Shown here in pieces: positions 26,113 through 37,898 of a stretch of DNA of 64,000 nt. Position 1 is the first letter of the stretch, and each line of letters begins with the position of its first letter. The position numbers and the translations under genes are program-made. The stretch is from Streptomyces sp. B21-083 (GTDB taxonomy: Bacteria; Actinomycetota; Actinomycetes; Streptomycetales; Streptomycetaceae), in NCBI RefSeq assembly GCF_036898825.1, contig NZ_JARUND010000001.1, positions 558,001 through 622,000 on the forward strand, read 5' to 3'. Below the pieces are notes generated by a model. The model ran no database searches. It saw nothing but the letters and a program-made list of their open reading frames with translations, and was not told the origin of the DNA.

Positions 26113-26247
26113 CGCTAGTCCATTCGTGCAACACGAGCACGACACCCGGTGGTTGAAGATCCAACAAGACGCTGGGTCGTCCCGCGTGCACCATGAGTGA
26201 AGGTCTCGCCGTAGAAGCAGTGAGTCACGAGGAAGGGGACCAGCGCC

Positions 26248-26544
26248 ATGCTGCTGCCCGCCAAAGCCGAGGTCGCCCGACAGCTGAACAGGTACCGGGA
26301 GTGGGAGCGCGTCATGCTCGCGGCCCCGTCCGACCGTTCGGCCCGGGACAGTTTCGAGGACTCGGGCTACACCCTGTGTGTACTGATGGGGAAGCGGTGT
26401 GCGCGGGAGGCCGTGCACGCCGCCGAGCGCTATCTCCGTACCAGCCTGGTCGCCTACCTCCGGGAGCAGGCCGGATGGGCCCACGCGGACCGCTTCACGG
26501 GGCACGCTCCCCCCGCCGTGCAGCGCTCCACGGCGGGCGGATAG
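26248..26544 (+). CDS. DUF5133 domain protein
   Basis: 98 residues, preceded by GGAAGGGG. The start MLLPAKAEVARQLNRYREWE and the block DSGYTLCVLMGKRCAREAVHAAERYL match the DUF5133 family, small soluble proteins restricted to Streptomyces and relatives. Function is unknown; members are often found beside stress-regulated genes. It is 64 bp upstream of glgE on the same strand and may share its promoter. No catalytic residues are evident. Confidence 0.85.
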   Translation: MLLPAKAEVARQLNRYREWERVMLAAPSDRSARDSFEDSGYTLCVLMGKRCAREAVHAAERYLRTSLVAYLREQAGWAHADRFTGHAPPAVQRSTAGG

Positions 26545-26608
26545 CACCGCCCACGGCTCCCGCCGACCCTGACCGACCCTGATCCCGACCACGCCAGAGG
26601 TGAGACCC

Positions 26609-28597
26609 ATGAGCCCGACCCCGGCCATCGGCCGCATCCCGGTGCGGGATGTGCGCCCGGCCGTCGAAAGCGGCAGGCGCCCGGCGAAGGCCGTCGCGGG
26701 CGAGACCTTCCAGGTCTCCGCGACGGTCTTCCGCGAAGGTCATGACGCGATCGGCGCGAACGTGGTGCTGTGCGACGCGGCGGGCCGGCCGGGCCCCTGG
26801 ACACCGATGCGTGAACTGGCCCCGGGCACCGACCGCTGGGGCGCGGACGTCACCCCGGACACGGCGGGCCACTGGACCTACCGGGTCGAGGCGTGGGGCG
26901 ATCCGATCAGCACCTGGCGGCACCACGCGGGCATCAAGATCCCGGCCGGGATCGATGTCGGGCTGGTGCTGGAGGAGGGCGCACTCCTGTACGAGCGTGC
27001 CGCCGCGGGTGTGCCGGAGCGGGCGGCGCGGGCTGCCGTACTGGCCGCGGCACAGGCCCTGGGCGACGACTCACTCCCGGTCGCGGATCGCCTCGAACCG
27101 GCGCTGACTCCGGCGGTGGACAAGGTGTTGCGCCGGTATCCGCTGCGTGAGCCGCTCACCTCCAGTGAGCCGTCGGCGCTGGTGGTGGAGCGGGAACGGG
27201 CCCTGTACGGGGCCTGGTACGAGTTCTTCCCGCGTTCGGAGGGCACGCCCGAGCAGCCGCACGGCACGTTCCGGACGGCGGCGCGGCGGTTGCCGGCGAT
27301 CGCCGCGATGGGCTTCGACGTCCTGTACCTGCCGCCGATCCATCCGATCGGCCACACCTTCCGCAAGGGCCCCAACAACACCCTGTCCGCGTCGGCGCAG
27401 GATGTGGGGGTGCCGTGGGCGATCGGTTCCGAGGCGGGCGGCCATGACGCCGTCCACCCCGGTCTGGGGACCCTGGAGGACTTCGACTTCTTCGTCGCCG
27501 AGGCCGCCCGGCACGGGCTGGAAGTGGCGCTGGACTTCGCACTGCAGTGCTCGCCGGACCATCCCTGGGTGCAGAAGTATCCGCAGTGGTTCCATCACCG
27601 CCCCGACGGGACGATCGCCTACGCGGAGAACCCGCCCAAGAAGTACCAGGACATCTACCCCATCGCCTTCGACGCCGACCTGCCCGGTCTGGTCGCGGAG
27701 ACGGTGCGGGTGCTGCGGCACTGGATGGACCACGGGGTGCGGATCTTCCGGGTCGACAACCCGCACACCAAACCGGTCGTCTTCTGGGAACAGGTGATCG
27801 CGGACATCAACCGCACCGACCCGGACGTGATCTTCCTGGCGGAGGCGTTCACCCGCCCGGCGATGATGCACACCCTGGCCCAGGTCGGCTTCCAGCAGTC
27901 GTACACCTACTTCACCTGGCGTACCACCAAGAGCGAACTCACCGACTACCTGACCGAGTTGTCCGGGGACGCCGCCGCGTACATGCGCCCGAATTTCTTC
28001 GTCAACACCCCCGACATCCTGCACGCGTACCTTCAGCAGGGCGGACGCCCCGCCTTCGAGGTACGCGCCGTGCTCGCCGCGACACTCTCCCCGACCTGGG
28101 GCGTATACAGCGGCTACGAACTGTGCGAGAACACCCCGCTGCGCGAGAGCAGCGAAGAATACCTGGACTCCGAGAAATACCAACTCCGCTCCAGGGACTG
28201 GGAATCGGCCGAACGGAACGGGCATTCGATCGCCCCGCTCATCGCCGCCCTCAACCGGATCAGACGCGACCACCCCGCCCTGCGCCGGCTCAGGAACCTG
28301 CACTTCCACCGCACCGACAACGACGCGGTGATCGCGTACAGCAAGCGCACCGGCGAGGACACGGTGCTGGTGGTCGTGAACCTCGACCCTCACCACACCC
28401 AGCAGGCGACGGTCTCGTTGGACATGCCGCAACTCGGCCTGGACAAGCGGGAAGACGAGGGATGTTCCCTCGCGGTGCGTGACGAGCTGAGCGGTGAGAC
28501 CTACCGCTGGGGCCGCACCAACTACGTACGTCTGGAGCCGGGCAGGGCGCCCGCGCACGTATTCCACCTGCTGCGGTACTCGACTGGAGGCCAGTAA
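26609..28597 (+). CDS. glgE: Alpha-1,4-glucan:maltose-1-phosphate maltosyltransferase
   Basis: 662 residues (GH13_3) from the ATG at 26609 behind AGGTGAG. It extends alpha-1,4-glucan using maltose-1-phosphate as donor. An N-terminal beta domain is followed by a TIM barrel with [18 protein letters not shown], the nucleophile region [10 protein letters not shown] (D383) and the acid/base AEAFTRP (E412). It heads the glgE-treS-mak-glgB operon, the complete GlgE route from trehalose to branched glucan. All active-site residues are present. The last 150 bp use more A-ending codons, like the following treS. Confidence 0.96.
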   Translation: MSPTPAIGRIPVRDVRPAVESGRRPAKAVAGETFQVSATVFREGHDAIGANVVLCDAAGRPGPWTPMRELAPGTDRWGADVTPDTAGHWTYRVEAWGDPISTWRHHAGIKIPAGIDVGLVLEEGALLYERAAAGVPERAARAAVLAAAQALGDDSLPVADRLEPALTPAVDKVLRRYPLREPLTSSEPSALVVERERALYGAWYEFFPRSEGTPEQPHGTFRTAARRLPAIAAMGFDVLYLPPIHPIGHTFRKGPNNTLSASAQDVGVPWAIGSEAGGHDAVHPGLGTLEDFDFFVAEAARHGLEVALDFALQCSPDHPWVQKYPQWFHHRPDGTIAYAENPPKKYQDIYPIAFDADLPGLVAETVRVLRHWMDHGVRIFRVDNPHTKPVVFWEQVIADINRTDPDVIFLAEAFTRPAMMHTLAQVGFQQSYTYFTWRTTKSELTDYLTELSGDAAAYMRPNFFVNTPDILHAYLQQGGRPAFEVRAVLAATLSPTWGVYSGYELCENTPLRESSEEYLDSEKYQLRSRDWESAERNGHSIAPLIAALNRIRRDHPALRRLRNLHFHRTDNDAVIAYSKRTGEDTVLVVVNLDPHHTQQATVSLDMPQLGLDKREDEGCSLAVRDELSGETYRWGRTNYVRLEPGRAPAHVFHLLRYSTGGQ

Positions 28598-28601
28598 CAC
28601 C

Positions 28602-30320
<1,719 letters not shown>

Positions 30321-30348
30321 CCGACCGCCCCGCGAAAGGAGCGTCACC

Positions 30349-31728
30349 ATGCCGAAGACCGCATCTCTTCGCCCGAGCCGGACGGCGGCCCTCGCCGAGC
30401 CGCTGAGCTCGCTCGGTGGGCTGCTCCGCGAGTGGCTGCCGCAGCAGCGCTGGTTCGCGGGCAAGGACCGGCCTGTCACGGACCTGGACCTGCTGTCGAT
30501 GACGGAGCTGTTTCCGGGCTGCCTGCACCTGCTCGTCCGCACCGGCCACACGGCCGTCCCCGTCCCCGGCGGCCCTCCCCCGCCCGGCGACTGCTACCAA
30601 CTGCTCCTCCGCGTCCAGGACCGTCCGTCGCCGCACCTCGGCCGGGCTCTCATCGGCCGCGCACACGAGGGTCCCTTGGCCGGCCTGCTGGTCTACGACG
30701 CCTTGCAGGACCCCCGGACGGCCGAACTGCTGCTGGAGCGCCTCCGTCACCCCGGAACGGCCGGCCCCCTGCGCTTCGAGGCCGACCCCGCCGTCAGCGT
30801 GCCCGCCGGACTCACCCCGCGTCTCCTCGACGTGGAACAGTCCAACACCTCGCTCGTGTACGGCGACTCGTTCATCCTGAAGGTGCTCAGACGCGTCCAG
30901 CCGGGTGTCCACCCCGACCTGGAGGTGCCCGCCGCCCTCGCCCGGCAGGGCTGCGCCCGGGTACCCGCCCCGGCCGCCTGGTTCAGGACCGATCTGCCTC
31001 AGGACGCGACCCTCGGGGTGCTCCAGCCCTTCCTGCCCGGCGCCTTTGACGGCTGGACACTCGCTCTGCGCGCCCTCGCCTCGGGGCACCCCTTCACCGA
31101 CGAGGCCCACGAGTTGGGCCGCGCCACCGCCGACGTCCACCTGGCCCTCGCGACCGCCTTCCCCTGCGACACCCACGGCGGACGGCACAGCAGACGTACG
31201 GCGGCGGCGATGACCGACCGTCTCGATGCCGCCGTGCACTGCGTACCGGCGTTGCGGCCGTACGCCCGGGGGCTGCGAGCCGCGTTCGACACCCTGGCCG
31301 GGTTCGACGCCGGCCCGGCCGCGCAGCGCGTCCACGGTGATCTGCACCTCGGACAGGTGCTGCGCACGGGCGGTACCGGCGGGGACTGGTACGTGATCGA
31401 CTTCGAGGGCGAGCCGTCCCGCCCGCTCGCGGAGCGACGCAGCACCCAGTCACCGGTCCGGGACATCGCCGGCATGCTGCGCTCCTTCGACTACGCCGCC
31501 CGCACCCGGCTGCCATGGCGCCCCGAGTGGGCCCGGCGCTGCCGGGAGGCCTACTGCGCGGGGTACGCCGCCCGGGCCGGGTGGGACCCGCGCCGCGACC
31601 CCGGGCTGCTGCGCGCGTACGAGACCGACCGCGCCGTGTACGAGGTCGTCTACGAGGCCAGACACCGCCCGGACTGGCTCCCCGTCCCTATGGCGGCGAT
31701 CGAACGACTCGCCGTCCGAGGAGGCTGA
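30349..31728 (+). CDS. mak: Maltokinase
   Basis: 459 residues, ATG behind AAAGGAG, 28 bp after treS. It phosphorylates maltose with ATP to maltose-1-phosphate, the donor for GlgE. Features are the N-terminal [23 protein letters not shown] (residues 329-336, catalytic loop of the kinase fold) and DFEGEP (351-356, metal-binding). Also called Pep2 in Streptomyces. The order treS-mak-glgB places the sequential enzymes together. Ala/Pro-rich inserts lengthen the first half slightly. Confidence 0.94.
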   Translation: MPKTASLRPSRTAALAEPLSSLGGLLREWLPQQRWFAGKDRPVTDLDLLSMTELFPGCLHLLVRTGHTAVPVPGGPPPPGDCYQLLLRVQDRPSPHLGRALIGRAHEGPLAGLLVYDALQDPRTAELLLERLRHPGTAGPLRFEADPAVSVPAGLTPRLLDVEQSNTSLVYGDSFILKVLRRVQPGVHPDLEVPAALARQGCARVPAPAAWFRTDLPQDATLGVLQPFLPGAFDGWTLALRALASGHPFTDEAHELGRATADVHLALATAFPCDTHGGRHSRRTAAAMTDRLDAAVHCVPALRPYARGLRAAFDTLAGFDAGPAAQRVHGDLHLGQVLRTGGTGGDWYVIDFEGEPSRPLAERRSTQSPVRDIAGMLRSFDYAARTRLPWRPEWARRCREAYCAGYAARAGWDPRRDPGLLRAYETDRAVYEVVYEARHRPDWLPVPMAAIERLAVRGG

Positions 31729-31733
31729 CCGCT

Positions 31734-33953
31734 GTGGCCCTGCACGACCCCTCTCTCCCCGACACGCCCTCCCTGGGCAGGCCCGACGCCCTGTGGGATC
31801 CCGACGACAGGCGGCGCCTGCTCGCGGGCACCCATCACGACCCGCACTCCGTCCTGGGCGCACATCCCCTGCCCGTCGGCGGGGTCGTCTTCCGTGCGCT
31901 GCGCCCGTTCGCACGGGGAGTGAGCGTGCTTGTCGACGGGCGGCCGAACAGGCTCGACGACGACGGCGACGGGTTCTTCAGCGCCGTACTCCCCTTCGAT
32001 CCCTCCTCCGCGACGCTTCCGGACCACACGCTGCTGGTGTCGTACGAGGGCGGCTCGTCGGAGGTCGGGGATCCGTACCGTTTCCTGCCCGCGCTCGGTG
32101 AGCTGGATCTGCATCTCATCCGGGAGGGGCGGCACGAGGAGCTGTGGAAGGCGCTGGGCGCCGAGCCGATGACCCACCAGGGCGTCACCGGCACCCGCTT
32201 CACCGTCTGGGCGCCGAACGCGCAGGGGGTGAGGGTCGCCGGGGACTTCACCTGCTGGGACGGCACCGCCCACCCGATGCGTTCCCTCGGCGCCGCCGGG
32301 GTGTGGGAGCTGTTCGTGCCCGGTGTGGGTGAGGGCGAGCGGTACAAGTTCGAGGTCGTGGGCCGGGACGGTGGCCGGGTCATGAAGGCGGACCCGATGG
32401 CCCGGCGCACCGAGGTGCCGCCCGCGACGGCGTCCGTCGTCACCGCCTCGCATTACGACTGGGGCGACGAGGAGTGGCTCGCGCGCCGCTCCGGCAGCGC
32501 GGTGCGCGAGAAGCCGTTCTCCGTGTACGAGGTCCATCTCCCGTCCTGGCGCCTCGGGTCGACGTACCGTCAACTGGCTGACGAGCTTCCCGCATACGTG
32601 GCCGACCTGGGCTTCACCCATGTACAGCTCATGCCGGTCGCCGAGCATCCGTTCGGCCCGTCCTGGGGGTATCAGGTCACCTCCTACTACGCGCCGACCG
32701 CCCGGCTGGGTTCCCCAGACGACTTCCGGTATCTGGTCGACGCGCTGCACCGGGCCGGTGTCGGCGTCCTGTTGGACTGGGTTCCGGCGCACTTCCCCAA
32801 GGACGAGTGGGCGCTGGCCCGGTTCGACGGGGGGCCCCTCTACGAGCCCGGTGACGCGCGGCGGGCCGAGCATCCGGACTGGGGGACGTACGAGTTCGAC
32901 CTCGGGCGGACCGAGGTGCGCAACTTCCTGGTCGCCAACGCCGTGTACTGGTGCGAGGAGTTCCATCTCGACGGGCTGCGGGTGGACGCGGTCGCCTCGA
33001 TGCTCTACCTCGACTACTCGCGCGATTCGGGGCAGTGGACGCCGAACGTGCACGGCGGACGGGAGGATCTCGACGCGGTCGCCTTCCTCCAGGAGATGAA
33101 CGCCACCCTGTACCGGAGGGTCCCGGGGGTCATGACGATCGCCGAGGAGTCGACCGCGTGGGACGGGGTGACCCGGCCCACCGACAGTGGCGGGCTCGGC
33201 TTCGGTCTGAAGTGGAACATGGGCTGGATGCACGACTCGCTCGGCTACGTCCAGCACGAGCCGGTCCACCGCAAGTACCACCACCACGAGATGACGTTCT
33301 CCATGGTGTACGCGTACAGCGAGAACTACGTCCTGCCCATCTCCCACGACGAAGTGGTCCACGGCAAACGGTCGTTGGTGTCGAAGATGCCGGGCGACTG
33401 GTGGCAGCGACGGGCGACCGAGCGGGCGTACCTCGGTTTCATGTGGGCCCACCCCGGCAAGCAACTCCTCTTCATGGGACAGGAGTTCGCCCAGGGTTCC
33501 GAGTGGTCCGAGGCCGACGGGCCGGACTGGTGGCTGCTGGACCCCACGTACGCGGCAGAGCCCGATCACCGGGGTGTCCGCGATCTCGTCCGTGATCTCA
33601 ACACCGTCTACCGGCGCACCCCCGCGCTCTGGCAGCGCGACACCGACCCTGCCGGTTTCCGTTGGGTGGCCGGGGACGCCGCCGAGGACAACGTGTTCGC
33701 CTTCCTCCGCTACGACGCGGCAGGAGCGCCCCTGTTGGCCGTCAGCAACTTCTCGCCGGTGGTCCGCCACGACTACCGTCTCGACGTTCCCGGCTCGGTC
33801 ACCGCCTGGCAGGAGGTCCTCAACACGGACGCCGCCCGCTACGGAGGCGGCGACATCCTCAACCCCGGGGCGGTGACGCCCAGGTCGTCGGGCATCCGGC
33901 TGACTCTGCCACCGCTCGCCACGGTGTGGCTGACGCCGGCCCGAATGGGGTGA
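31734..33953 (+). CDS. glgB: 1,4-alpha-glucan branching enzyme
   Basis: 739 residues, GTG start five bases after mak, with GAGGAGG overlapping the mak end. It cuts alpha-1,4 chains and re-attaches them as 1,6 branches. There are two N-terminal beta domains (about 1-120 and 125-235), then the GH13 barrel with D418 ([15 protein letters not shown]), E471 (IAEEST) and [10 protein letters not shown]. It completes the GlgE pathway. Family length and motifs are normal. The genome very likely has other glgB copies, as is usual for the genus, but none is in view. Confidence 0.96.
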   Translation: MALHDPSLPDTPSLGRPDALWDPDDRRRLLAGTHHDPHSVLGAHPLPVGGVVFRALRPFARGVSVLVDGRPNRLDDDGDGFFSAVLPFDPSSATLPDHTLLVSYEGGSSEVGDPYRFLPALGELDLHLIREGRHEELWKALGAEPMTHQGVTGTRFTVWAPNAQGVRVAGDFTCWDGTAHPMRSLGAAGVWELFVPGVGEGERYKFEVVGRDGGRVMKADPMARRTEVPPATASVVTASHYDWGDEEWLARRSGSAVREKPFSVYEVHLPSWRLGSTYRQLADELPAYVADLGFTHVQLMPVAEHPFGPSWGYQVTSYYAPTARLGSPDDFRYLVDALHRAGVGVLLDWVPAHFPKDEWALARFDGGPLYEPGDARRAEHPDWGTYEFDLGRTEVRNFLVANAVYWCEEFHLDGLRVDAVASMLYLDYSRDSGQWTPNVHGGREDLDAVAFLQEMNATLYRRVPGVMTIAEESTAWDGVTRPTDSGGLGFGLKWNMGWMHDSLGYVQHEPVHRKYHHHEMTFSMVYAYSENYVLPISHDEVVHGKRSLVSKMPGDWWQRRATERAYLGFMWAHPGKQLLFMGQEFAQGSEWSEADGPDWWLLDPTYAAEPDHRGVRDLVRDLNTVYRRTPALWQRDTDPAGFRWVAGDAAEDNVFAFLRYDAAGAPLLAVSNFSPVVRHDYRLDVPGSVTAWQEVLNTDAARYGGGDILNPGAVTPRSSGIRLTLPPLATVWLTPARMG

Positions 33954-34125
33954 AGTGCGATGAGGTGACATGAGGTGCGGTCACGGAAGTTCTCTTCCGA
34001 AACCTCCGGGGGACAACGACTTCACAGTTCCCGACAACAAAGCCCGTGACCTGAGCTAGATTCGTTCACCGTCGATAACTCCACTCGTCGGCGCGGTCAC
34101 AGTCAGTACGATCCAGGAGCAGCGC

Positions 34126-36036
34126 ATGCGCGACTTCGCCCTCGCTCCCCCCACCACCGCCGCACCGTTTACGGGCGGTCTCGCCGACAGCGTCTTCGAC
34201 ACGGCGATCCGTGAACCGGACCTGGTGCAGCTCGCGCGCCGCGCCGATCCGGCCAGACAGGTCTGGACCAAGGTGACGGCCGCCGAACTGCGGGACGAGG
34301 TCGTCGACCTGGCCAAGGGGTTCATCGCCTCCGGCATCTCACCGGGCCGCCGGGTGGCCATCATGGCCCGCACCCGTTATGAGTGGACGGTGCTCTGCTA
34401 CGCGCTCTGGGCGGTGGGCGCCGAGGTCGTGCCGATCTACCCGACCTCCTCCCGCGACCAGGTCGCCTGGATCCTCGCGGACTCGCAGTGCAGCGCCGTC
34501 GTCGTCGAGGACGAACAGGGCCTCATGACCGTCGGCTCGGTGTGCACCTCGCTGCCCCTGCTGCGCAACGTGTGGCAGCTGGACGACGGGGCCCTCGCCC
34601 AACTCGTGGAGCTGGGGCGGTCGGTGGCGACGACGACGGTCGACTCCTTGCGCCGGATCGTGCTGCCGGACTCGGCCGCGGTGATCGCCTACACGTCCGG
34701 CACGACCGGGCATCCGCGCGGCTGCGCCCTGAGTCACCGCAGTCTGGCCAGCCCCTGTGACACCCTGCTCGCGGGCTGGAGGCACACGGCGGCACCCCCC
34801 GGCGAACAGCCGAAGGTTCTCGCCTTCCTGCCCTTCTCCCACGTGTACGGCCTGATGGTCCAGAACCTGTGTCTGCGCGGCGGCCTCCTGATGGGCCACG
34901 AACCCGACCTGAGCGGGGAGGCGCTGTCCTCGGCGATGCTCTCCTTCCGGCCGACGTACCTGTACGCCGTGCCGTCGGTGTTCGAGAAGATCTACAAGAA
35001 CTTCCTGCGCGCCGCCCAGAGATCGGGCCGGGGCAGCCTGTTCGAGCGTGCCGTCGACACCGCCCGCGACTTCGCGACGGCTGTCGAACGGCAGCGACTG
35101 GGCACGGGCTCCGGACCAGGCTTCGACCTGCGGCTCCAACACGCCCTCTACGAGCGGACGGTGTACCGCAAACTCCGTGGCGCCCTGGGCGGCCGGGTGT
35201 GCGGCGCGGTGTCGGGCGGCTCGCCCCTCAACCGTGAACTCGCCCTGTTCTACTCGGGGATCGGCATCCTCGTCCACGACGGCTACGGCCTCACCGAGAC
35301 CTGCGGGGGCGTCACCGCACAGCCCGTGGGCCGGGAGAAGTTCGGGACGGTGGGAAAGCCACTGCCCGGCACGGAGATCCGGGTCGCGGAGGACGGCGAG
35401 ATCCTGGTGCACGGCACCTCCGTCTTCCAGGGGTACGTGAACGACGAAGCCGGGAACCGGGCAGCGCTGCGGGGCGGCTGGCTGGCCACCGGGGACATCG
35501 GGCGGCTGGACAAGGAGGGGTATCTGACGATCACCGGGCGCAAGAAGGACATCATCATCACCAGCAGCGGCAAGAGCGTCGCCCCGACCGCCCTGGAGCA
35601 TCGGCTGCGCATGCATCCGCTCGTGCACCAGGCGGTGATCGTGGGCGACAACCGGCCGTGTGTGGGCGCGCTGATCACCCTCGACCCGGAGTTCCTGGCC
35701 CACTGGCGCGCCTCGCTGGCCCTGCAGGAGGACACGCCGCACCGTCAGGCGCGCGAGGAGAACGCCCTGCGGGAGGAGATCGCCCGGGCCGTCGCCGCCG
35801 CCAACAGCGCGGTGTCGCGGTCCGAGTCGATCCGGGTCTTCCGGGTCCTCCCGGAGCCCTTCGCGCTCAGCAACGGCCTGCTGACCCCCTCGATGAAGCT
35901 GCGCCGGGACGCGATCGTGCGGCACTACGCCTTCGAGATCGACGCGATGTACCAGGCCAGGACACGCTCTCCCCGGCCGAACGCGGCGGCGGACGAACTC
36001 GCGCACTGGGACGACTCGGACAACGTGTTCCGCTGA
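34126..36036 (+). CDS. Long-chain acyl-CoA ligase-like AMP-dependent synthetase
   Basis: 636 residues, ATG behind GGAG. It activates a fatty acid as acyl-AMP then acyl-CoA. The AMP-binding P-loop is YTSGTTGHPRGCALSH, followed by GYGLTETCGGVTA (adenine), GWLATGDIGRLDKEGYLTIT (ribose/hinge) and GRKKDIIITSSGKSVAP; the C-terminal domain ends LSNGLLTPSMKLRRDAI with the catalytic Lys. FACS family, FadD15-like. The 172 bp before it contain no other gene. The neighbours do not indicate the acid used. Confidence 0.93.
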   Translation: MRDFALAPPTTAAPFTGGLADSVFDTAIREPDLVQLARRADPARQVWTKVTAAELRDEVVDLAKGFIASGISPGRRVAIMARTRYEWTVLCYALWAVGAEVVPIYPTSSRDQVAWILADSQCSAVVVEDEQGLMTVGSVCTSLPLLRNVWQLDDGALAQLVELGRSVATTTVDSLRRIVLPDSAAVIAYTSGTTGHPRGCALSHRSLASPCDTLLAGWRHTAAPPGEQPKVLAFLPFSHVYGLMVQNLCLRGGLLMGHEPDLSGEALSSAMLSFRPTYLYAVPSVFEKIYKNFLRAAQRSGRGSLFERAVDTARDFATAVERQRLGTGSGPGFDLRLQHALYERTVYRKLRGALGGRVCGAVSGGSPLNRELALFYSGIGILVHDGYGLTETCGGVTAQPVGREKFGTVGKPLPGTEIRVAEDGEILVHGTSVFQGYVNDEAGNRAALRGGWLATGDIGRLDKEGYLTITGRKKDIIITSSGKSVAPTALEHRLRMHPLVHQAVIVGDNRPCVGALITLDPEFLAHWRASLALQEDTPHRQAREENALREEIARAVAAANSAVSRSESIRVFRVLPEPFALSNGLLTPSMKLRRDAIVRHYAFEIDAMYQARTRSPRPNAAADELAHWDDSDNVFR

Positions 36037-36136
36037 TCGCCGGGCGCGTACGCGGGGCAGTTCTTGGTTGACGGTACGACGGACAGGCCCGCAGAGTGAT
36101 CTCCGAATCGGCTCCCGTACGGATTGGACCCTCCCC

Positions 36137-37030
36137 GTGACCAGTACCGCCGCACCGTGGTCGCACGCGCCCGTCAAGGTCGGGCTCGTCGGCGCCGGAC
36201 CCTGGGCGCAGTGGGTGTACGCACGCATGCTGGCCGCCGGGCCCGAGACCGAACTCGCCGGGGTCTGGGCGCGTCGCCCGGAGGCGGCAAAGGAGACGGC
36301 GGCGCCGTACGGCGCCCCGGTCGTCGCCCGGTTCGAGGAACTGCTCGACTCCTGCGAGGCGCTGGCGTTCGCCGTGCCGCCCGCCGTCCAGGCCGAACTC
36401 GCCCTGCGCGCCGCGAAGGCGGGCAAGGCGCTGCTGCTGGAGAAGCCGATCGCCGAGGATCTCGGGGCGGCCCGCCGGCTGGTGGACGCGATCGACGAGG
36501 CGGGGGTCGTCTCCCAGGTGACCCTGACGAACCGCTTCCACCCCGAGACGCGCCGGTTCCTGGCGGCGGCGAGCGAGGCGGATGTGTTCGGCGCTCGGGC
36601 GGCCTTTCTGAGCGGTGCCTTCCTCGGCGGCGCGTTCGCGAGCCCCTGGCGGCTCGAACAGGGCGCGCTGCTCGATCTGGGACCGCACGTCCTCGACCTC
36701 CTCGACGCCTCCGTGGGGCCGATCACTCGGGTGCGCGGCACCGGAGATCCGCGCCGGTGGATCGAACTCACCTGCGAACACGAGAACGGTGCGGTCAGCC
36801 AGGCGTCCCTGTCCGGTTCGGTGAACGTGGCACAGGGCTCCGCCCGCGTCGAACTCTACGGATCCGGCCCGCAGTTGGTGTTCGACAGCGCGGAACTCGA
36901 CCACGAGGAGACCTGGCCGGTCCTGCGCCGCGAGTTCGCGACCGCCGTGCGCACCGGTGTCTCCGGTGAGCTCGACGCCCGTCGCGGGCTGCGTCTGCAG
37001 ACGCTGATGGCCCAGGTGTCCGAGGGCTGA
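36137..37030 (+). CDS. Gfo/Idh/MocA family oxidoreductase
   Basis: 297 residues, GTG start. The Rossmann motif GLVGAGPWAQWVYARML opens the protein, and LLLEKPIAEDLGAARRL is the EKP signature where Lys takes part in catalysis; the C-terminal domain begins around residue 125. It oxidises or reduces a sugar, inositol or similar polyol with NAD(P). The start is weakly supported; no clear ribosome site precedes it, so a slightly different start is possible. It lies 100 bp after the acyl-CoA ligase. Confidence 0.88.
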   Translation: MTSTAAPWSHAPVKVGLVGAGPWAQWVYARMLAAGPETELAGVWARRPEAAKETAAPYGAPVVARFEELLDSCEALAFAVPPAVQAELALRAAKAGKALLLEKPIAEDLGAARRLVDAIDEAGVVSQVTLTNRFHPETRRFLAAASEADVFGARAAFLSGAFLGGAFASPWRLEQGALLDLGPHVLDLLDASVGPITRVRGTGDPRRWIELTCEHENGAVSQASLSGSVNVAQGSARVELYGSGPQLVFDSAELDHEETWPVLRREFATAVRTGVSGELDARRGLRLQTLMAQVSEG

Positions 37031-37059
37031 GCAACCCCGAGAACGCGCGTGACGTGGAT

Positions 37060-37078
37060 CACTCGCCGCTTCCGAGTG
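37060..37078 (+). terminator. Hairpin after oxidoreductase gene
   Basis: CACTCG-CCGCTTC-CGAGTG, six perfect pairs, 29 bp after the stop. No T-run follows. Likely ends the acyl-CoA ligase/oxidoreductase transcript. Confidence 0.4.
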
Positions 37079-37129
37079 GATGCGGAACAACCCGGAGGGG
37101 CCGGCCGTTCTTCTGTACGTGGCTGCGGA

Positions 37130-37279
37130 GGGGACAGTGTCCCCGGGCCTCACCTATAGCCCATGGGGAAGATCGTTCGGCTGAAGCCCCATGGAGCCTT
37201 TCGCCGCGAGGCGACCGCCCTCCGCGTGCCACCACCTACGGCCCTGGCTGGTCTCCCCCGTCCAGCCAGGGCCTTTTTC
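37130..37279 (+). ncRNA. Structured small RNA or attenuator leader, unnamed
   Basis: A gene-free 394-bp gap holds four hairpins in line: GGGGACA-G-TGTCCCC (37130-37144), CCATGGGG/CCCCATGG (37161-37168 with 37187-37194), CGCC-gcga-GGCG (37202-37213), and the 12-bp perfect stem of the terminator (37240-37273) with a T5 tail. This is the layout of an independent small RNA or of a riboswitch/attenuator whose terminator lies 146 bp before the next gene. The 5' end is uncertain. It resembles no family I can name with confidence. Coding potential is not evident. Confidence 0.55.
37240..37279 (+). terminator. Strong intrinsic terminator
   Basis: GGCCCTGGCTGG and CCAGCCAGGGCC are perfect 12-bp arms around a 10-base loop, followed by TTTTT. 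Canonical T-tailed terminators are scarce in this genome, so it stands out. It ends the small RNA candidate. Confidence 0.9.
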
Positions 37280-37424
37280 TGTCAAAAGCAGATTCCTGCC
37301 CGCCGCCGAGGTGCCCGGCGCGTCCGCAACCGCTCAAATGGGTGTAGGGGAAGCCGCCGGAACCGAGCAGTGCGCTGTCGTGGCGGACGTCTTCCCTCCC
37401 GATCGCCGGTGAGGAGCCCTGCTC

Positions 37425-37880
37425 ATGACCAAAGCGACAAAGCTGCTGACCGCCCTTCCTCCGCCACGCCGTGAGCGGCTGCTCGCACTCGCGACGGAGG
37501 TGTCCTTCCCCGAGGACTGCAGGATCTTCGAGCAGGGCGGCACCGCCGACCGCTTCTGGGTCGTCCGCTCAGGCGCGGTCTCCCTGGTCCAGCAGGTGAC
37601 GCCGGTGCAGCGGGTGACCGTGGCCAGCCTCGGGTCGGGCGATCTGCTCGGCTGGTCCTGGCTCTTCCCGCCCCACCAGTGGGACTTCGGCGCCGAGGCG
37701 TTCAGTCCCGTACGCGCGTACGAGTTCCACGCGGCGTCGGTGCTGGAACTCTGTGAGGAGGAACCGGCCCTCGGGCTGCAACTGGTGCGGGTCATCGCCG
37801 AGATCCTCGCCCATCGGCTGGAGCTGACCCGGGGCCGGCTGATGGACCACTTCTCCCTGCACAAGCGGGGGCCGGGCTGA
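37425..37880 (+). CDS. Cyclic-nucleotide-binding-domain protein without DNA-binding domain
   Basis: 151 residues, ATG with GGTGAGGAG. The whole protein is one Crp/Fnr-type sensor domain: FEQGGTADRFWVVRSGAVSLVQQV..., GDLLGWSWLFPPHQWDFGAEAFS, then the dimer helix LGLQLVRVIAEILAHRLELTRGRL. It stops where Crp-type proteins would begin their helix-turn-helix. It could bind a nucleotide or act as a redox sensor for another protein. It lies 146 bp after the small-RNA terminator and is convergent with the next gene (18 bp). Confidence 0.85.
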   Translation: MTKATKLLTALPPPRRERLLALATEVSFPEDCRIFEQGGTADRFWVVRSGAVSLVQQVTPVQRVTVASLGSGDLLGWSWLFPPHQWDFGAEAFSPVRAYEFHAASVLELCEEEPALGLQLVRVIAEILAHRLELTRGRLMDHFSLHKRGPG

Positions 37881-37898
37881 GGAGTGCGGCTCTGTGGC

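Noticed and set aside
26149..26180. Possible SigB-type promoter (GGTT...GGGTCG) before DUF5133
   Set aside because: The spacer of 19 bases is outside the usual 14-16 and the -10 is imperfect.
37130..37279. Identification as 6S RNA, SRP RNA or a 6C-type RNA
   Set aside because: Length and stem layout do not fit 6S; the SRP GGAA-loop core is absent; the C-run in the terminator loop is only five and the second C-rich loop is missing.
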